Shown: positions 1 to 8,058 of the stretch, piece by piece
Layout: each line of letters opens with the position of its first letter
Numbering within the stretch: the first letter of the stretch is position 1
Origin: a virus
Length of the DNA stretch: 37,942 bases
IMG/VR virus record: IMGVR_UViG_3300020213_000303
Span: 1 to 37,942 of that record
Direction: 5' to 3' (one strand)
The notes under the pieces: generated by a model
Databases searched by the model: none
Told to the model about the DNA's origin: nothing
What the model saw: only the letters and a program-made list of their open reading frames with translations
Made by a program: the position numbers and the translations under genes

Positions 1-752
1 GGCGGGAACGAGGGGGCCGGTTGGTACGGTCCCGGCTGGTATGGTCCCGGCTGGTAGTTTGGGGGTGTTACGGGGTTGAAAGGGTCCGTACTTGGCGGGG
101 TAGCAAACGGGGGAGTCCGTTGCCCCGGCCCGCTGGCGGGGGCTTCCCCCTTGTAGTTTTTTGGCCCGGACTCTACCAAAACCTTTGCGTACCGCCTAAC
201 CGATTTGGCGATTTTATCGCGCAGCTTGGCGGGGTTCCCGTCGTAGCCCGCCTCTTGCATAACGACCGTGGCGGGGTTGCCGTAATCGCCATTGCGTGGG
301 GGTTGGATTACCAACGTAGGGTAGCTACCGATCTTGTAGCGTTCCGTCCGCCATTTTTGGGTAGCGTCTGCCGTACTGTATACGTTGAAATGCGCCCAAG
401 CCCGGCTAGTGGTCTTGCCCGTGGTAGGGTCCGTGGTTTCGACCGCCTTAATAAAAGCGTTCAATTCGGGGGACTTAACGAAGTCCACTTTAAGCGCTTC
501 GCACGATGCGCAGCCCGGCGTAGTAAACAGCGTGATAAACCATTGGTGGTTATCGTCCGGGGGCGGGGCCATTGCGCTATTAAACAAATCATCTTCGTTA
601 GCCCGTGGCCCTTCCCCGGCTACGGTAACGCTATCGCCCCGGCGGATTACTTCCGCCGTTTCAACTTGTGGCGGGGGCGTTAGGTCCGCCGCCCGGCCGT
701 AGATCGGAAGGGTAGCCGCTACAAGGGCTACCAAAATTAGAAACCGTTTCAT
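1..752 (-). CDS. Exported thioredoxin-fold protein with Pro-rich tail (3' end outside window)
   Basis: The reading frame stays open to the window edge, so the C-terminus is missing after 250 residues. The ATG at 752 follows a CGGAG ribosome site. Residues 1 to about 21 form a signal peptide (KRF, a hydrophobic run, then AxA-like cleavage near RAA). A thioredoxin fold is indicated by TTPGCASCEA (C81, C84, a CxxC redox site) and by IGSYPTLVI with the expected cis-proline P145. The last 50 residues are rich in Pro, Gly, Tyr and Gln, with a YQPGP repeat. Thioredoxin-like proteins with signal peptides act on disulfides outside the cytoplasm. It is the last visible gene of the leftward late cluster, next to an exported papain-like protease. 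The fold is well supported; the role in infection is inferred. Confidence 0.8.
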   Translation of the reverse strand, partial: MKRFLILVALVAATLPIYGRAADLTPPPQVETAEVIRRGDSVTVAGEGPRANEDDLFNSAMAPPPDDNHQWFITLFTTPGCASCEALKVDFVKSPELNAFIKAVETTDPTTGKTTSRAWAHFNVYSTADATQKWRTERYKIGSYPTLVIQPPRNGDYGNPATVVMQEAGYDGNPAKLRDKIAKSVRRYAKVLVESGPKNYKGEAPASGPGQRTPPFATPPSTDPFNPVTPPNYQPGPYQPGPYQPAPSFP

Positions 753-813
753 TTTTCGTACTCCGTGGAAACAAGGTAGAAACAAACAAACGACACTATA
801 GAGAGTTAAAGCC

Positions 814-1386
814 CTACCACCATTTAACGTAAATTGGTAGAGGGGGCGGGGCGGGGGTCTTTAGGATTACTACCCATTGCCCACTAGCCAAATGCAACCG
901 CCTAAATTCGCTTTCGCTGTACTCGTCTATACGGCTAGGCGAATTATTGTTGCAAACGTACCACGTACCGCGTTCCGGGTTGTACCAAACGAGGGTTTGG
1001 AAATGGGAACCGCCAGCCCCGATAGCCGCCATGCGCCCATTGCGGGCCGCCCATTTCATCCAATCCCAAGTATTACTACCCGTTACGTTGTAGATCGGAA
1101 TTTTCCGCCTATCGGCGTAATCCTCTACCCGTTGGGGGCCGCTCCCGCCGCGTACTGCTTTGCCGTAGTCCGTGTCCCAAAGCAGCGTAAGGGCTTGCGG
1201 ACAATTCCCTTGCCATGCGGCCCCCATCCCAATGGAACATTGCACGCAACTACCATCGGGATTACGGAACCAAACCCGCACGTCCGCCGGTAAATCCCGT
1301 TGGTCCCCTTGGATAACCCGGCTATCTTGGGCGAATACGCCCGCCGGAATTACCAAGAGTAGTAATGCCCCAACAATCGCACGCAT
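814..1386 (-). CDS. Exported papain-like cysteine protease candidate
   Basis: 190 residues starting with a clear signal peptide (MRAIVGALLLLVIPAGVFA, cleavage before Q20). The segment NPDGSCVQCSIG resembles the papain active-site stretch GSCxxCW, making C50 the likely nucleophile. GGSHFQTLVWYNP gives a candidate catalytic histidine (H128), followed by an Asn-rich WYVCNNNSP (N146-N148) where papain-like enzymes carry the third residue. The tryptophan after the nucleophile is replaced by Ser, so family membership is tentative. The start has a GAAAGGG ribosome site. It ends in a Pro-rich tail (APPPLPIYVKWW). It lies between a glycosyltransferase and an exported thioredoxin in the late operon. 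It could cleave cell-wall peptide or envelope protein; activity is inferred. Confidence 0.6.
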   Translation of the reverse strand: MRAIVGALLLLVIPAGVFAQDSRVIQGDQRDLPADVRVWFRNPDGSCVQCSIGMGAAWQGNCPQALTLLWDTDYGKAVRGGSGPQRVEDYADRRKIPIYNVTGSNTWDWMKWAARNGRMAAIGAGGSHFQTLVWYNPERGTWYVCNNNSPSRIDEYSESEFRRLHLASGQWVVILKTPAPPPLPIYVKWW

Positions 1387-1401
1387 AGAATTTCCCTTTC
1401 C

Positions 1402-2211
1402 TTAGTAAAAGCAGCGGACTTTATCCGCCCAAGCGAATGGCCCGGATACGTCCGGCGCTTGGCGGTATATCTCCCATCGTTGCCCCGGCCGGACTCCGCT
1501 TACTAATCCGATATGCCGTGCTATGTACGGATGTATTAAGTACGTTTCGTAGCCGTGTACGCGGGCCGTTTCACAAATTGCGCTATCGTAACAAGCGCGA
1601 ATATCAACCCGATTACTAAAAAACTCTATGGCGTCTTCGTAAAACGGACGAGTAACGTAGAGTAGTTGGGCGGTTACGTTACCAACCGGAACAACTCCCG
1701 GCGGGTACTCTTGCCTATGGACCACGGTTACGCCCGAAATGATGCCGGGGCGTTTATGTCTTTGCTTGTTTTGGTAGTCCAGCGAAACGATAGCGTCTTG
1801 GATTTGTTGGAACCAATCCGGTTTTAGTAGCAAATCGTCTTGCAAGAGTAGGAACCCGTCCGCGTTTTTGCACGTAGCCGCCATAAAGTTAATAGCGAAA
1901 TTGGAAGCGTTCCAAACCCCTAACGAGTCTTCCGAAATTCGCATAACATTTACTAAACCTTGCAAGCAGCGTATCGAAACGCAATCGTTTAGGTTTGGTA
2001 GTTGTAGCTCCGCTGGCGGGGTTGGGAATTCCGGCATAGGACCAATGTAGGTTTGCTCGTTCCCGTAGAGAAAGATATACCCTTGGTAAGTAACGCTCCC
2101 ATCGTCGAAAACGAAAACGGGGCTTCCGTCGATGGAAGACCCGGACAAACTGCGCAGCGTAGCGTTTAGGTACGCGGGCCGATCTTTGGTAACTATTCCG
2201 ATTGGGACCAT
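1402..2211 (-). CDS. GT-A fold glycosyltransferase (family 2-like)
   Basis: 269 residues. The N-terminus PIGIVTKDRPAYLNATLRSL is typical of nucleotide-sugar-binding GT-A enzymes. VFVFDDGS follows, and FLLLQDDLLLKPDWF supplies the DxD-type metal and sugar-nucleotide motif. No membrane segment is seen. Family 2-type enzymes transfer sugars from nucleotide donors to acceptors; in phages they modify virion proteins, host surface polymers or DNA. It sits with a methyltransferase and a phosphoribosyltransferase-HAD fusion, a combination usual in glycan pathways. A role in decorating the virion or altering the host envelope is inferred. Donor and acceptor cannot be read from sequence. Confidence 0.75.
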   Translation of the reverse strand: MVPIGIVTKDRPAYLNATLRSLSGSSIDGSPVFVFDDGSVTYQGYIFLYGNEQTYIGPMPEFPTPPAELQLPNLNDCVSIRCLQGLVNVMRISEDSLGVWNASNFAINFMAATCKNADGFLLLQDDLLLKPDWFQQIQDAIVSLDYQNKQRHKRPGIISGVTVVHRQEYPPGVVPVGNVTAQLLYVTRPFYEDAIEFFSNRVDIRACYDSAICETARVHGYETYLIHPYIARHIGLVSGVRPGQRWEIYRQAPDVSGPFAWADKVRCFY

Positions 2212-2224
2212 TGATAAACCATTC

Positions 2225-3106
2225 CTAGTCTTGGTACATCGTTAGCGTAGAGGAACAAAAGACCGCTTTACCAGTAGCTTGGTAGATTTGTTTAGCTTGG
2301 TTATCTCCGCTTTCGACGAAGACCATTAGCGTTTCGTCCGCTAGGTAGGCGTCCGCTTTACGCTTGAAAGGGTAGCCGTCTTCGCTTGCTCGTTCCTTGG
2401 TAGTCTTGGCGGGGTTCATTTCCAGCCGGTCCCACGCTACGCCATGCCGTAGTAGCCATTGCTCCGTAGCCGCCCTATGGCGTTCCAAACGGTTGGTAAC
2501 GATCAAAGGGATACGATAGGACCGCTGGACGTAGAGGGGCTTGGCGTTGGCTATACAGAATTCGTAGCCGCCCTCGTCCGCGTCCACTAGGGGCGGGTCC
2601 ACGCAAAGCGCCCCGTCTATGTCCCAAGCGGTATAGCGTTGGCCCCCTTGGTTTAGCCAATTCCATTGAAACCAACGGGGGGCGTTAATAATGCGGGCGT
2701 AGAAGTTTACCCGGCTTGCCGCGTCCGCCGTTGCGTAGACCGCCGCCGTATACAACCTATCGTGCCATTCGGGGCGGGCTATTAGTAGCTCCGTTTGCAA
2801 TCGGTTAATGTCTTCCGCCCTAACTACCGCGTCTTCTACGATCAAAATAGGGGCGTCCGTGGGGACTTCCGCCGCGTGGTCCATTCTCCGCCCGGCCCCG
2901 CATAGTAGCCCGGTCTTAATAAAGGTTTCCAGACAACCTACGGGACAATGGTAATGGGTAGCCAAGAGGATAGCCGGAAGTAGCCCGGAACGCGCAACGC
3001 CCAAGACCGCCCCAATTCCCGGCGGTAGTTGGCCCGATAGGTTTAGCACGTCCCGCCCAAGATCGGCCAACGTGGTAAATTCGATTTTTGGTAGCCGCTC
3101 TTTCAT
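2225..3106 (-). CDS. Phosphoribosyltransferase-HAD phosphatase fusion
   Basis: 293 residues with two apparent domains. Residues 1 to about 150 look like a type I phosphoribosyltransferase: GIGAVLGVARSGLLPAILLA, then ILIVEDAVVRAEDI (87-100) in the place of the PRPP-binding motif, although the usual double acid is Glu-Asp with no following Thr-Gly. From about 158, AWDIDGALCVDP carries the HAD motif I aspartates (D162, D164), and PLIVTNR matches HAD motif II (T204). Such fusions occur in capsule and surface-glycan gene sets. Its stop overlaps the methyltransferase context upstream (TAATG junction at 3106), so the two are probably translationally coupled. Substrate unknown; the domain calls are fairly secure. 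Confidence 0.7.
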   Translation of the reverse strand: MKERLPKIEFTTLADLGRDVLNLSGQLPPGIGAVLGVARSGLLPAILLATHYHCPVGCLETFIKTGLLCGAGRRMDHAAEVPTDAPILIVEDAVVRAEDINRLQTELLIARPEWHDRLYTAAVYATADAASRVNFYARIINAPRWFQWNWLNQGGQRYTAWDIDGALCVDPPLVDADEGGYEFCIANAKPLYVQRSYRIPLIVTNRLERHRAATEQWLLRHGVAWDRLEMNPAKTTKERASEDGYPFKRKADAYLADETLMVFVESGDNQAKQIYQATGKAVFCSSTLTMYQD

Positions 3107-3690
3107 TACGCCCGGACTCCGCTAATAGATAGGTCTAGTATCCCGTGGTTATGGCCCCGCACGGGAACCGGGCTACGAAGATTGGTAAAGCCCACTCGTT
3201 CTAGCAACCCCTTTAGGTAGCGGTAATCGAAAGCGGCTTTATGCCAATCGCCAGCGTCCGGCCCGTGGGCGTACATCCGGCTATTAAATGCCAATACCGG
3301 GTCTTCGTTTGCTCCCATCGGCCGGTAGTTACCAGCCGCCCGCCTATGCTGGTAATGAGTAATGAGGGCGTCCAAGTCCGGTACGTGGATTTCCAAGACC
3401 CCGCCCGGCTTTAGTAACGAGTACGCTTGCCGTAGGGCGTGTTCGGAACGAGTCCAAGGGATATGCTCTAGGACGTGGGAAGCGTGGATAACGTCAAACG
3501 AGTTACCCGGAAAGGGCAACGCTTGCGCGCCGCCCCATTCGCCTACCCGGTCCATTCCTAAATGCCAACCGTCCCGCATTTCGTTAGCTCCCCTACGGAA
3601 CCCGATACCCCTTGCCCTTACGTCCAACGTGTACCACTTATCAAACGGACGTAAGGGAAAAATACCGGGGCCAATGTCCAGCCCTAGCAT
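3106..3690 (-). CDS. Class I SAM-dependent methyltransferase
   Basis: 194 residues with the Methyltransf_11-type pattern. LGLDIGPG near the start is the SAM-binding glycine loop, SFDVIHASHVLEHIPW is the motif IV region, and LLKPGGVLEIHVPD follows the last helix. The glycine loop lies only two residues from the start, shorter than usual at the N-terminus. Enzymes of this subgroup methylate sugars, small molecules or proteins and often travel with glycosyltransferases. It overlaps the preceding gene by 7 bases and abuts the next, so it belongs to one co-transcribed accessory cluster. Substrate inferred only as glycan-related. Confidence 0.75.
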   Translation of the reverse strand: MLGLDIGPGIFPLRPFDKWYTLDVRARGIGFRRGANEMRDGWHLGMDRVGEWGGAQALPFPGNSFDVIHASHVLEHIPWTRSEHALRQAYSLLKPGGVLEIHVPDLDALITHYQHRRAAGNYRPMGANEDPVLAFNSRMYAHGPDAGDWHKAAFDYRYLKGLLERVGFTNLRSPVPVRGHNHGILDLSISGVRA

Positions 3691-4304
3691 ACGTGCAACC
3701 CCACTACTACTATTAACGTGTCAATCGTCCCCTCTTGGTTTTGGACCCCTACCGTTGCCGTAATCCGGTAATCGTCCCGGCTGGTAGGATTGGTAACGGT
3801 AAACGATACCCGTTGCCCATCGTTGCTATACGTGGCGTTGCTAATCGCCCCGCCGGAAGATCGGTTAATAGATAGATCGTAGACCCCTACTACCCGCTCC
3901 CCTTCCGCCAGTAAGTTACCAAACGGTATTTCGTAGTGGCGCTCGTCTTCGTCCAACTTCATTTCCAGCGGTTCGCCCTCTACCGCCGGGTCTTCTACCC
4001 GGACGAGGGCGCGTATCGTTTCCCGCCAGCTTGATAAACCCCGTTGGGAAATGTCCGTAGCAAACGATAACGAGTACATACCCGCCACGTTTCCGGCGGA
4101 AAGTCTTACGCGGGTCTTGCTCCCGTTTTTCTGGACGAGGGCGGAGATTACGGACGGGCCGCCCGCTTCCTCTATGCTGGCGGTAGGGGTAGCGTTGGTT
4201 TTTAACCGTTGCCCCGGTTTCAAGTAATCGGACCAATCCAACGTAAACGACCGGGTTTCCCCGGCTATTAAACGTATACGGTCTTGGGCGTCGTAGCATT
4301 TCAT
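3684..4304 (-). CDS. Probable virion protein with Ig-like or baseplate-type beta domains
   Basis: 206 residues from the ATG at 4304, which overlaps the upstream stop as ATGA. A longer start at 4322 is possible, but the ATGA junction is more typical here. The N-terminal half (IRLIAGETRSFTLDWSDYL) resembles the BppU-type upper baseplate fold. The C-terminal half (VVGVYDLSINRS to the end) looks like an Ig-type beta sandwich rich in Thr and Val. No enzymatic motif is visible. Its position after tail-tip genes supports a structural role, perhaps in host binding. Family assignment is tentative. Confidence 0.5.
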   Translation of the reverse strand: MKCYDAQDRIRLIAGETRSFTLDWSDYLKPGQRLKTNATPTASIEEAGGPSVISALVQKNGSKTRVRLSAGNVAGMYSLSFATDISQRGLSSWRETIRALVRVEDPAVEGEPLEMKLDEDERHYEIPFGNLLAEGERVVGVYDLSINRSSGGAISNATYSNDGQRVSFTVTNPTSRDDYRITATVGVQNQEGTIDTLIVVVGLHVC

Positions 4305-4576
4305 TTGGGCTTGTCCCCCCATTCCATCCGAAATTTAGCGGGCCGCTCGTTTTCCTTTACCAAAGATTCCACGTAGCCCCGATGGGAGTAGCCCGCCCAA
4401 TAGGCCGCCCCGCAAAGCGTGGCGATACCTACGACAATGGAAACAATTTCGTAAACTCGTTTCATGGCGGACCAGCTCCGCTTAGAGAACGCCCGGACCA
4501 CTAACGCAATGCCCAAGCAAACGAGTAGAAACGCAACGGCCCCACAAGGGCCAATGTCAAACCAACTATTAAACAT
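4301..4576 (-). CDS. Two-helix membrane protein (holin candidate)
   Basis: 91 residues from the ATG at 4576, chosen because ACGGGAGCT lies six bases upstream; longer in-frame starts at 4582 and 4645 exist. Two hydrophobic segments are clear: about residues 10-29 (GPCGAVAFLLVCLGIALVV) and about 44-64 (YEIVSIVVGIATLCGAAYWAG). They are separated by a basic loop, and the C-terminus is charged. Small two-span membrane proteins near tail-fibre genes are often holins, which permeabilise the inner membrane for lysis. There is no sequence signature proving this, and no neighbouring endolysin is certain apart from the papain-like protease 3 kb downstream. Confidence 0.55.
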   Translation of the reverse strand: MFNSWFDIGPCGAVAFLLVCLGIALVVRAFSKRSWSAMKRVYEIVSIVVGIATLCGAAYWAGYSHRGYVESLVKENERPAKFRMEWGDKPK

Positions 4577-4663
4577 ACCCATAGCTCCCGTGTAAGAAAC
4601 AAACCCCGCCTGGGCGTCCCGTGGTACTACGGAACGCCCCGGCAACTACTAACGGACCTTGGA

Positions 4664-5449
4664 CTAATCCAAGGTAATATCCAACGCCCCATCGTCGTAT
4701 TCTACGACGTTACCAACGGCGGTAACTTGCGATACGCCAAGCGCCGCGTACATAAGCATATTCCCCGCCGTGCTGGCGTCGAATAGCGCGCAATGGGTAA
4801 GCGTTCCCCAATCGCTGGTAACGATGGTTGGGAAAGTAATAGCCCCCGTATTTTCCGTGGCCCCGCTTGCCGCCGCGTCCCAAGTATTTTTCTGGACGCG
4901 CGCGTAGCCGTTGCCGGACGGTTCCGCTAGGCCGCTGGCGGAGTCCCCCGGATTTGCCGTAGAGAGTCCTACGTAGATATTTGTTGGGACCGTGAACGAT
5001 GCAACCTTAAATACGTGGTCCAAAAATTTGTTGGCAAGGTAGGTAGAGAAACCGCCAGCATTGAACGAAACGACGATAGCGCCGATAGCGAACGTAACCA
5101 CGTTGCCAGATACCACGCTATTAGGAATGGTAAGCGCTCCGTGTCCAAGGAAGTTACCGCCGCTACTGGCGTCGAATACCGCGTAATGGGCAATCGTTCC
5201 CCAAGACCCGCTAGCCGCCGGGAACGTAACCCCGGCCGCGTTGCTGGTAGATCGGCTAGCCGCCGTTGCCCACGAATTACAAACGGTACGGGCGTAGTTG
5301 TTTCCGCTTGGTTCCGCAATCGCGCTACCCGTGTCGGTTGGGGCCGCCGTCGAAAGGGCAATGTAGATATTTGTAGGGACCGTGTACGACGTGGTTTTAA
5401 GTACGTGGTCCAACAATTTCAATTCAAGGTAATTACTTGCGCTACCCAT
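4664..5449 (-). CDS. Tail-tip or tail-fibre protein made of a tandem duplication
   Basis: 261 residues consisting of two copies of one domain, about 1-130 and 131-261. Each copy has YLxxKxLDHVxK, then FTVPTNIYVGLST, then AEPSGNxYAR, a Trp-containing stretch, ITFP, a WGT segment and a FDASxxGN segment. This pattern is common in small phage proteins found near tail fibres, where one copy is usual. Two copies in one chain suggest an internal gene duplication. The start has an AAAGGA ribosome site. It precedes the membrane protein and follows the long repeat protein. A structural or receptor-contact role is inferred. Confidence 0.65.
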   Translation of the reverse strand: MGSASNYLELKLLDHVLKTTSYTVPTNIYIALSTAAPTDTGSAIAEPSGNNYARTVCNSWATAASRSTSNAAGVTFPAASGSWGTIAHYAVFDASSGGNFLGHGALTIPNSVVSGNVVTFAIGAIVVSFNAGGFSTYLANKFLDHVFKVASFTVPTNIYVGLSTANPGDSASGLAEPSGNGYARVQKNTWDAAASGATENTGAITFPTIVTSDWGTLTHCALFDASTAGNMLMYAALGVSQVTAVGNVVEYDDGALDITLD

Positions 5450-5466
5450 TTGCGTTTTTCCTTTTG

Positions 5467-7248
5467 CTAATCGTGTTCGTTAAGGGAGATTTCGGCGTAC
5501 CGTTTTGGTAACTCCCACGTTTCGCCCGCCGGAACGTCCGGCCGATTGTTACTAAACGCTAGCCGCGCGTCCAAGACCGTGGCTAACTTCCTCGTTACGT
5601 CCACTTCCCCCGCCAACGAAACGGACCCTAACATAGCCGCCGTTAATTTTCGATGGTTGGTAAGCCCGGCGGAGATAGAAAGCCCGGCCGCTATTGTGGC
5701 CCGTAGAGAACGAGATAGAACGGACGCGCGAAAGTTAGTAGCTCCCGCAATCGTTGCCGTTAGCTTTCGATTGTTAGTAAGGGTTGCCGTCCAAGACATA
5801 CGCCCGGCTACGGTAGATTGTAGGGCGTTATTTAGGCGGGGCGCTCCCATACTCTCTACCGCCGCAATGGTAGCCGTCAACTTCCGGCGGACGAGGGCGG
5901 GGGCGGTTATCGCCAGCCCGGCCGAAACCGTGGCGGTAACGCTCCGTAGATTAGCTGGCGTTGCCGTCAACCCAAGGGCCGCCGCAACCCCGGCCGATAC
6001 GTGGCGGGTATTGATAACGGCCCCGGACCCGCCAAGCCCGGCCGCTATCGTGGTCGTTAGTTTCCGCCGCGCTCCCACGGACCCCGCAAACGAGGAAACC
6101 CCGGCTAGGGTAGCCGTTAGCTTCCGCCGGACAAGGGCCGCCGCCGGGGCTACGCTCGTCCCGGCTACGACCGTGGCGGTTAGCTTCCGTGTCACAAGAT
6201 CGGCCGCCGTGGCTACGCTGGTAGCCCCGGCAACGGCCCCGGTTAGCTTCCTAGTAACGAGGGCGTCCCCGGACAAGGAAGTAGCCCCGGCAACCGTGGC
6301 GGTCGTTTTGAGGATAACGGGGGCGTCCCCGGTTAGGGATAGGCTGGCGGCTATGGTTGCCGTCAACTTTCGGACCACGGACAAGGGGGCCGCCCCGGCT
6401 TGGACCGCTCCCGCCGCCGTAGTGGTTAGCCCCCTCGTTACGTCCAGCCCGGCCGCCGCAAAGGTTACGCCAGCCCCAACCGTGGACCGCTGGTAGAGAA
6501 CGGTAGATAGCGTCCCGGACCAATTAGTAGTCCCTTGGATTGTCCGGCGGGGGCGTATGTAGTTTGTCCAGCCCGCCGCCGCTAGATCGGTGGTAGCCAC
6601 TATCGTAGCGTCCACGGGTTTTACCAATCCAAGGTAGGGCGTAGACGTTTCGATTACCGCCGCAACCGTGGCGGTTAGTTTCCTCTTGGACGAGAGTAGA
6701 CCCGCGAACGAGGAAACCGCGTTTACCGTGGCGGCTATGGACCGCGTGTTTAATAGCGTCCCATCAAACGCCATGCTAACGGAAACGGTAGACGTTACTT
6801 GTAGGTACGTGTTTAGTAACGTAGCGTCCCCAAACGCTAGGGTAGTATGCGGGTCCGCCGTTAGCTTCCGCCGGTTGGTAACGGGGGACGTGGGGAAATT
6901 AAACCCTACGTCTATCGTGGTCGTTAGCTTCCTCGTTACCAGCCCTTCCGCCGTTGCGAACGTCGTACCGGCCGCTACCGTGGACGTAACCGGCTTTAGT
7001 AGCGATAGAGGGGCCGCCGCAAAGTCCGTACCGGCCGAAACCGCCGCGTCCACTTTCAAGATTACCGCCAGCGTAGCGCTAGAGAAATCGGTAGCCCCGG
7101 CAATGGTAGCCGTTAGCTTCCTCGTTACGTCCGCCGCCGCGCTGGCAAACGAGAAAGCGCCCGCAATGGTAGCGGTTAGCTTGGTAGTAAGCGCCCCGCC
7201 GCTACTCTCGTCCGGCGGAAAGACTACTGCTAAAAGGTACGGGTCCAT
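5467..7248 (-). CDS. Long tandem-repeat virion protein (about 28 repeats)
   Basis: 593 residues, of which about 20-550 are a tandem array of 19-22 residue units with consensus TRKLTATIAGAxxFxxAxLxV. By eye I count about 28 units, some degenerate (for example TRSIAATVNAVSSF and LYQRSTVGAGVTF). The regular alternation of Thr/Ala strands suggests a beta-helix or beta-sandwich stack forming a fibre. A unique tail (about 550-593, ending RPDVPAGETWELPKRYAEI) may attach it to a partner. Similar repeats occur in phage fibre-like proteins. Lateral homology between units would let copy number change by recombination. The role as a tail or head fibre is inferred from repeats and location. Confidence 0.65.
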   Translation of the reverse strand: MDPYLLAVVFPPDESSGGALTTKLTATIAGAFSFASAAADVTRKLTATIAGATDFSSATLAVILKVDAAVSAGTDFAAAPLSLLKPVTSTVAAGTTFATAEGLVTRKLTTTIDVGFNFPTSPVTNRRKLTADPHTTLAFGDATLLNTYLQVTSTVSVSMAFDGTLLNTRSIAATVNAVSSFAGLLSSKRKLTATVAAVIETSTPYLGLVKPVDATIVATTDLAAAGWTNYIRPRRTIQGTTNWSGTLSTVLYQRSTVGAGVTFAAAGLDVTRGLTTTAAGAVQAGAAPLSVVRKLTATIAASLSLTGDAPVILKTTATVAGATSLSGDALVTRKLTGAVAGATSVATAADLVTRKLTATVVAGTSVAPAAALVRRKLTATLAGVSSFAGSVGARRKLTTTIAAGLGGSGAVINTRHVSAGVAAALGLTATPANLRSVTATVSAGLAITAPALVRRKLTATIAAVESMGAPRLNNALQSTVAGRMSWTATLTNNRKLTATIAGATNFRASVLSRSLRATIAAGLSISAGLTNHRKLTAAMLGSVSLAGEVDVTRKLATVLDARLAFSNNRPDVPAGETWELPKRYAEISLNEHD

Positions 7249-7250
7249 TA

Positions 7251-7928
7251 TTAAACGTCCCTAGATTTTAGTTCGGACCACGTCCGGCTAACTCCGTCGA
7301 TGGTTGCCGTTGTTACGGCTATGACGGCTTCCCCCGCCGTCATACGGGCCGTAGTTAGTAGGTCTTTCTTATAGACCGAAACGCTACCCACTTGCGACAT
7401 TGCGGTAGATGCTTGTAGGTCCGTTCCGTCCGCTCGTTTTATTAGTTGCAAGGTTACGTTACCGCTATCCTTGTCAACCAAGACCCCGTTACGATACCAA
7501 CGTACCGTCCATTCGTCTTGCGAATTGCCCGTGTCTACGTTCACGTCGATACGCGCGTAGTAGGTTACGAATGGGACGATAGTAGCGCCGTCGTAGTGGA
7601 AATCTATTTGGGCTTCCCCGGACGGGCCGCTAATGTCTGTATTCGTTAGTATGTCCCCCACGGCTGGCGTTCCGCCTACCCGGTCAAACAAGATAGCGGT
7701 AAAGCGGCCCGTCCCGAAATTGGCGTGGGTAGGAATAGCGAACGTGTAGATACGGGAGTACGTACCTAGCTCCGTTCCGGGTACGTCGTAGTTATCTATA
7801 TTGGCGTCCGTGAACGTGGCCCAAGTATTATTAGCCACGTCCCAAACCTTGCCGTCCGATGGGCGGAAAAATAACGCATACTCGTTATCGTCTTGGGAGT
7901 AGTGCCGCCTTATCAATTTGTCCGCCAC
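7251..7928 (-). CDS. Probable tail or baseplate structural protein
   Basis: 225 residues beginning at a GTG (7928) behind an AAAGGG ribosome site. The N-terminal part (EYALFFRPSDGKVWD, then FTDANIDNYDVPG) resembles proteins that precede phage tail fibres. The central part is beta-rich (TYYARIDVNVDTGNSQDEW). No transmembrane segment or catalytic motif is visible. It ends two bases before the long repeat protein, so the two are co-translated and probably co-assembled. The exact family was not recognised. Confidence 0.55.
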   Translation of the reverse strand: MADKLIRRHYSQDDNEYALFFRPSDGKVWDVANNTWATFTDANIDNYDVPGTELGTYSRIYTFAIPTHANFGTGRFTAILFDRVGGTPAVGDILTNTDISGPSGEAQIDFHYDGATIVPFVTYYARIDVNVDTGNSQDEWTVRWYRNGVLVDKDSGNVTLQLIKRADGTDLQASTAMSQVGSVSVYKKDLLTTARMTAGEAVIAVTTATIDGVSRTWSELKSRDV

Positions 7929-7943
7929 GGATAGAACCCTTTA

Positions 7944-8054
7944 CTAAAAGAGATAGCGGACGGCTACGATAGCCGCCGCAATGGTTAGCGATACGATGAT
8001 TACCAACGCCCCGGCTACAAGCGCAGCGCGTCCGCTATCGTCTTCCTCGTTCAA
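7944..8054 (-). CDS. Small single-span membrane protein with TTG start
   Basis: A 36-residue frame starting at TTG (8054), with AGAGGG eight bases upstream inside the end of the preceding gene. The product is an acidic N-terminus (NEEDDSGR), then a strong hydrophobic helix (LVAGALVIIVSLTIAAAIVAV) and a short basic end (RYLF). It sits in the only gap between two tail-side genes. Size and topology would suit a spanin fragment, a holin accessory or a membrane anchor, but none is proven. The hydrophobic pattern and ribosome site are the only evidence for it. Confidence 0.45.
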   Translation of the reverse strand: MNEEDDSGRAALVAGALVIIVSLTIAAAIVAVRYLF

Positions 8055-8058
8055 TGGT

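Noticed and set aside
21-683. 220-codon open frame on the plus strand.
   Set aside because: It is the mirror of the thioredoxin gene on the minus strand, which has a signal peptide, CxxC motif and ribosome site. The plus-frame product has no such features.
791-806. Sequence resembling part of a T7 RNA polymerase promoter on the plus strand (ACGACACTATAGAGAG).
   Set aside because: It is incomplete, faces against all genes, and no single-subunit RNA polymerase gene is visible in the window; probably chance.
5546-6496. Long plus-strand frame across the repeat protein.
   Set aside because: Repetitive coding DNA of the minus-strand gene keeps the opposite frame open; no ribosome site or protein features.
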